From contig CAYYHA010000250.1 of the NCBI GenBank assembly GCA_964471535.1, forward strand, positions 1 through 6,040: a stretch of 6,040 nt of DNA, given 5' to 3'. Under the pieces are notes generated by a model. It made no database searches and was not told the DNA's origin. It worked only from the letters and a program-made list of their open reading frames with translations. This document shows, piece after piece, positions 5,065 through 6,040 of the stretch. The position numbers and the translations under genes are program-made. This DNA comes from CAYYHA01 sp964471535 (GTDB lineage: Bacteria; Myxococcota; Myxococcia; SLRQ01). How positions within the stretch are numbered: the stretch's first letter is position 1; the number at the start of each line of letters is the position of its first letter.

Positions 5065-6040
5065 GGCACCCGTCCCGTCTCCACCGCTTCCCGGAGTTCC
5101 TCGGCGGAAACCGTGGCCGTGCCCGGTTTGAGCACGGCGAGCCCGCCGGCCACGTTCGCCAGGCGCGCCGCCGCCTCCGGCGACGCACCCGCCGCCAGCG
5201 CGGCCGCGAAGGTGGCCATCACCGTATCCCCGGCGCCGGTGACGTCCACAGCCTCGCCAGGGCCAAACACGGGCAGGTGCAGGGGGCGCCGGCGCCCGTC
5301 GACAAGGGTCATCCCTTGGTGTCCCCGCGTGAGCAGGACGCCGCGGAGGCCGAGGCGATTCTTCAGCTGACGCGCGGCGCGGGCGGCATCGGCGGCGCCG
5401 TCTACGCTCACGCCCAACAGCGCCTCCAGCTCGGGCAGGTTCGGCTTGGCCCAGGTGGCCCCGTGCCAGCCGCCGAGGTGGAAGCGGCTGTCCACGAGCA
5501 CCGGCCGCTCCGCCGCCAGCCGGCGCACCGTGCGCACCAGGGCGGACCCCAGGGTACCCAGCCCATAGTCGCTCACGACGAGGACGTCGGCGGCCGAGGC
5601 GGCGCGGCGCAGCGCCTGCAGGAGCCGCCGCTCGGCCTCCTTCGGGAGGCCGCCGCCGTGGCCTCGGTCGAGGCGCAGGATCTGTTGCGGGGTGGTGGAG
5701 GCGCCGCCGGCGAGGATGCGCGTCTTGATCTCGGTGGTCCATCCCCGAACACGGACGAGCCCGCGCCCCCTCGCCCCGCGCGCGGCGAGCAGCTCTGCGA
5801 TGGCCTCCCCCGGCGGATCGTCTCCCACCACACCCACGGGCTCGCACCGCGCACCGAGGGCGAGCACGCCCGCCGCCACGTTCGCCGCTCCGCCGAGCAC
5901 CTGCTCCCGCCGCAGCTCCCGGACGATCACCACGGGTGCCTCGCGGCTGATTCTGTCCGAGCGCCCGAAGACGTACTCGTCCAGAACGAGATCCCCGAGC
6001 ACCGCCACCTGCACCCGGGGCATGCGGTCGAGGACCTGGA
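5061..6040 (-). CDS. rfaE1: D-glycero-beta-D-manno-heptose-7-phosphate kinase (probably 5'-partial)
   Basis: A PfkB/ribokinase-family sugar kinase equal to the N-terminal domain of HldE. It phosphorylates heptose 7-phosphate to the 1,7-bisphosphate. Numbering from the ATG at 6023 (320 aa), visible motifs are GDLVLDEYVFGRSDRISREAPVV (10-32), PfkB signature 1 GGAANVAAGVLALGA (44-58), IKTRILAGG with QQILRLDR (99-120), KPNLPELEALLG (193-204), and signature 2 DVTGAGDTVMATF (260-272) with catalytic Asp266. Leu155 in SDYGLG stands where most HldE kinases have Lys (SDYGKG). The frame is open to the window edge, and the extra codons read QVLDR, which fits the usual N-terminus before the first strand, so the true start probably lies outside. 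It overlaps rfaE2 by four bases. A domain-order HldE split into two genes, not a frameshift, is the simplest reading. Confidence 0.94.
   Translation of the reverse strand, partial: QVLDRMPRVQVAVLGDLVLDEYVFGRSDRISREAPVVIVRELRREQVLGGAANVAAGVLALGARCEPVGVVGDDPPGEAIAELLAARGARGRGLVRVRGWTTEIKTRILAGGASTTPQQILRLDRGHGGGLPKEAERRLLQALRRAASAADVLVVSDYGLGTLGSALVRTVRRLAAERPVLVDSRFHLGGWHGATWAKPNLPELEALLGVSVDGAADAARAARQLKNRLGLRGVLLTRGHQGMTLVDGRRRPLHLPVFGPGEAVDVTGAGDTVMATFAAALAAGASPEAAARLANVAGGLAVLKPGTATVSAEELREAVETGRVP

Noticed and set aside
5065..5847. Long N-terminal extension of the rfaE2 frame (to a total of 420 codons)
   Set aside because: The extra 261 residues are low-complexity and coincide with rfaE1 in a different frame. 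The ATG at 5064, in an ATGA overlap, gives the normal RfaE2 N-terminus.

Overview
The window is high-GC Gram-negative bacterial chromosome. It holds the 5' end of a 16S rRNA gene, an rRNA control region of about 480 bases, and six protein genes. Five of the genes (gmk, yicC, a GT9 glycosyltransferase, rfaE2, rfaE1) and the rRNA gene lie on the minus strand; one GT4 glycosyltransferase lies on the plus strand. ADP-heptose enzymes and a heptosyltransferase-type GT9 imply an outer membrane with LPS. The 16S fragment is clearly bacterial. Split rfaE1/rfaE2 genes and a yicC-gmk pair fit lineages around the former Deltaproteobacteria, Methylomirabilota and relatives, but the phylum cannot be fixed by eye.

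Layout on the minus strand, in the direction of transcription: rfaE1 (open to the right edge, so probably 5'-partial) overlaps rfaE2 by four bases. rfaE2 runs tail to tail into the plus-strand GT4 gene with a 29-base overlap. GT4 starts only 30 bases from the divergent GT9 gene. GT9 is followed closely by yicC and then gmk, with short gaps that suggest one transcript. After gmk comes a 55-base gap to a TTGACA promoter (P1), then a second TTGACA promoter (P2) about 175 bases further on, then the 16S rRNA gene, which leaves the window at base 1.

Functionally, rfaE1 and rfaE2 give the kinase and nucleotidyltransferase steps of ADP-heptose synthesis. GT9 and GT4 are candidate inner-core or related surface-glycan transferases. 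gmk supplies GDP (and so GTP), and yicC is an RNA-metabolism protein. The most unusual part is the rRNA control region: promoter, GC-rich hairpin and boxA-like element appear twice in the same order, directly downstream of gmk. I see no CRISPR, tRNA, insertion sequence or defence system. Apart from the control region and the gene arrangement, this looks like ordinary core genome.
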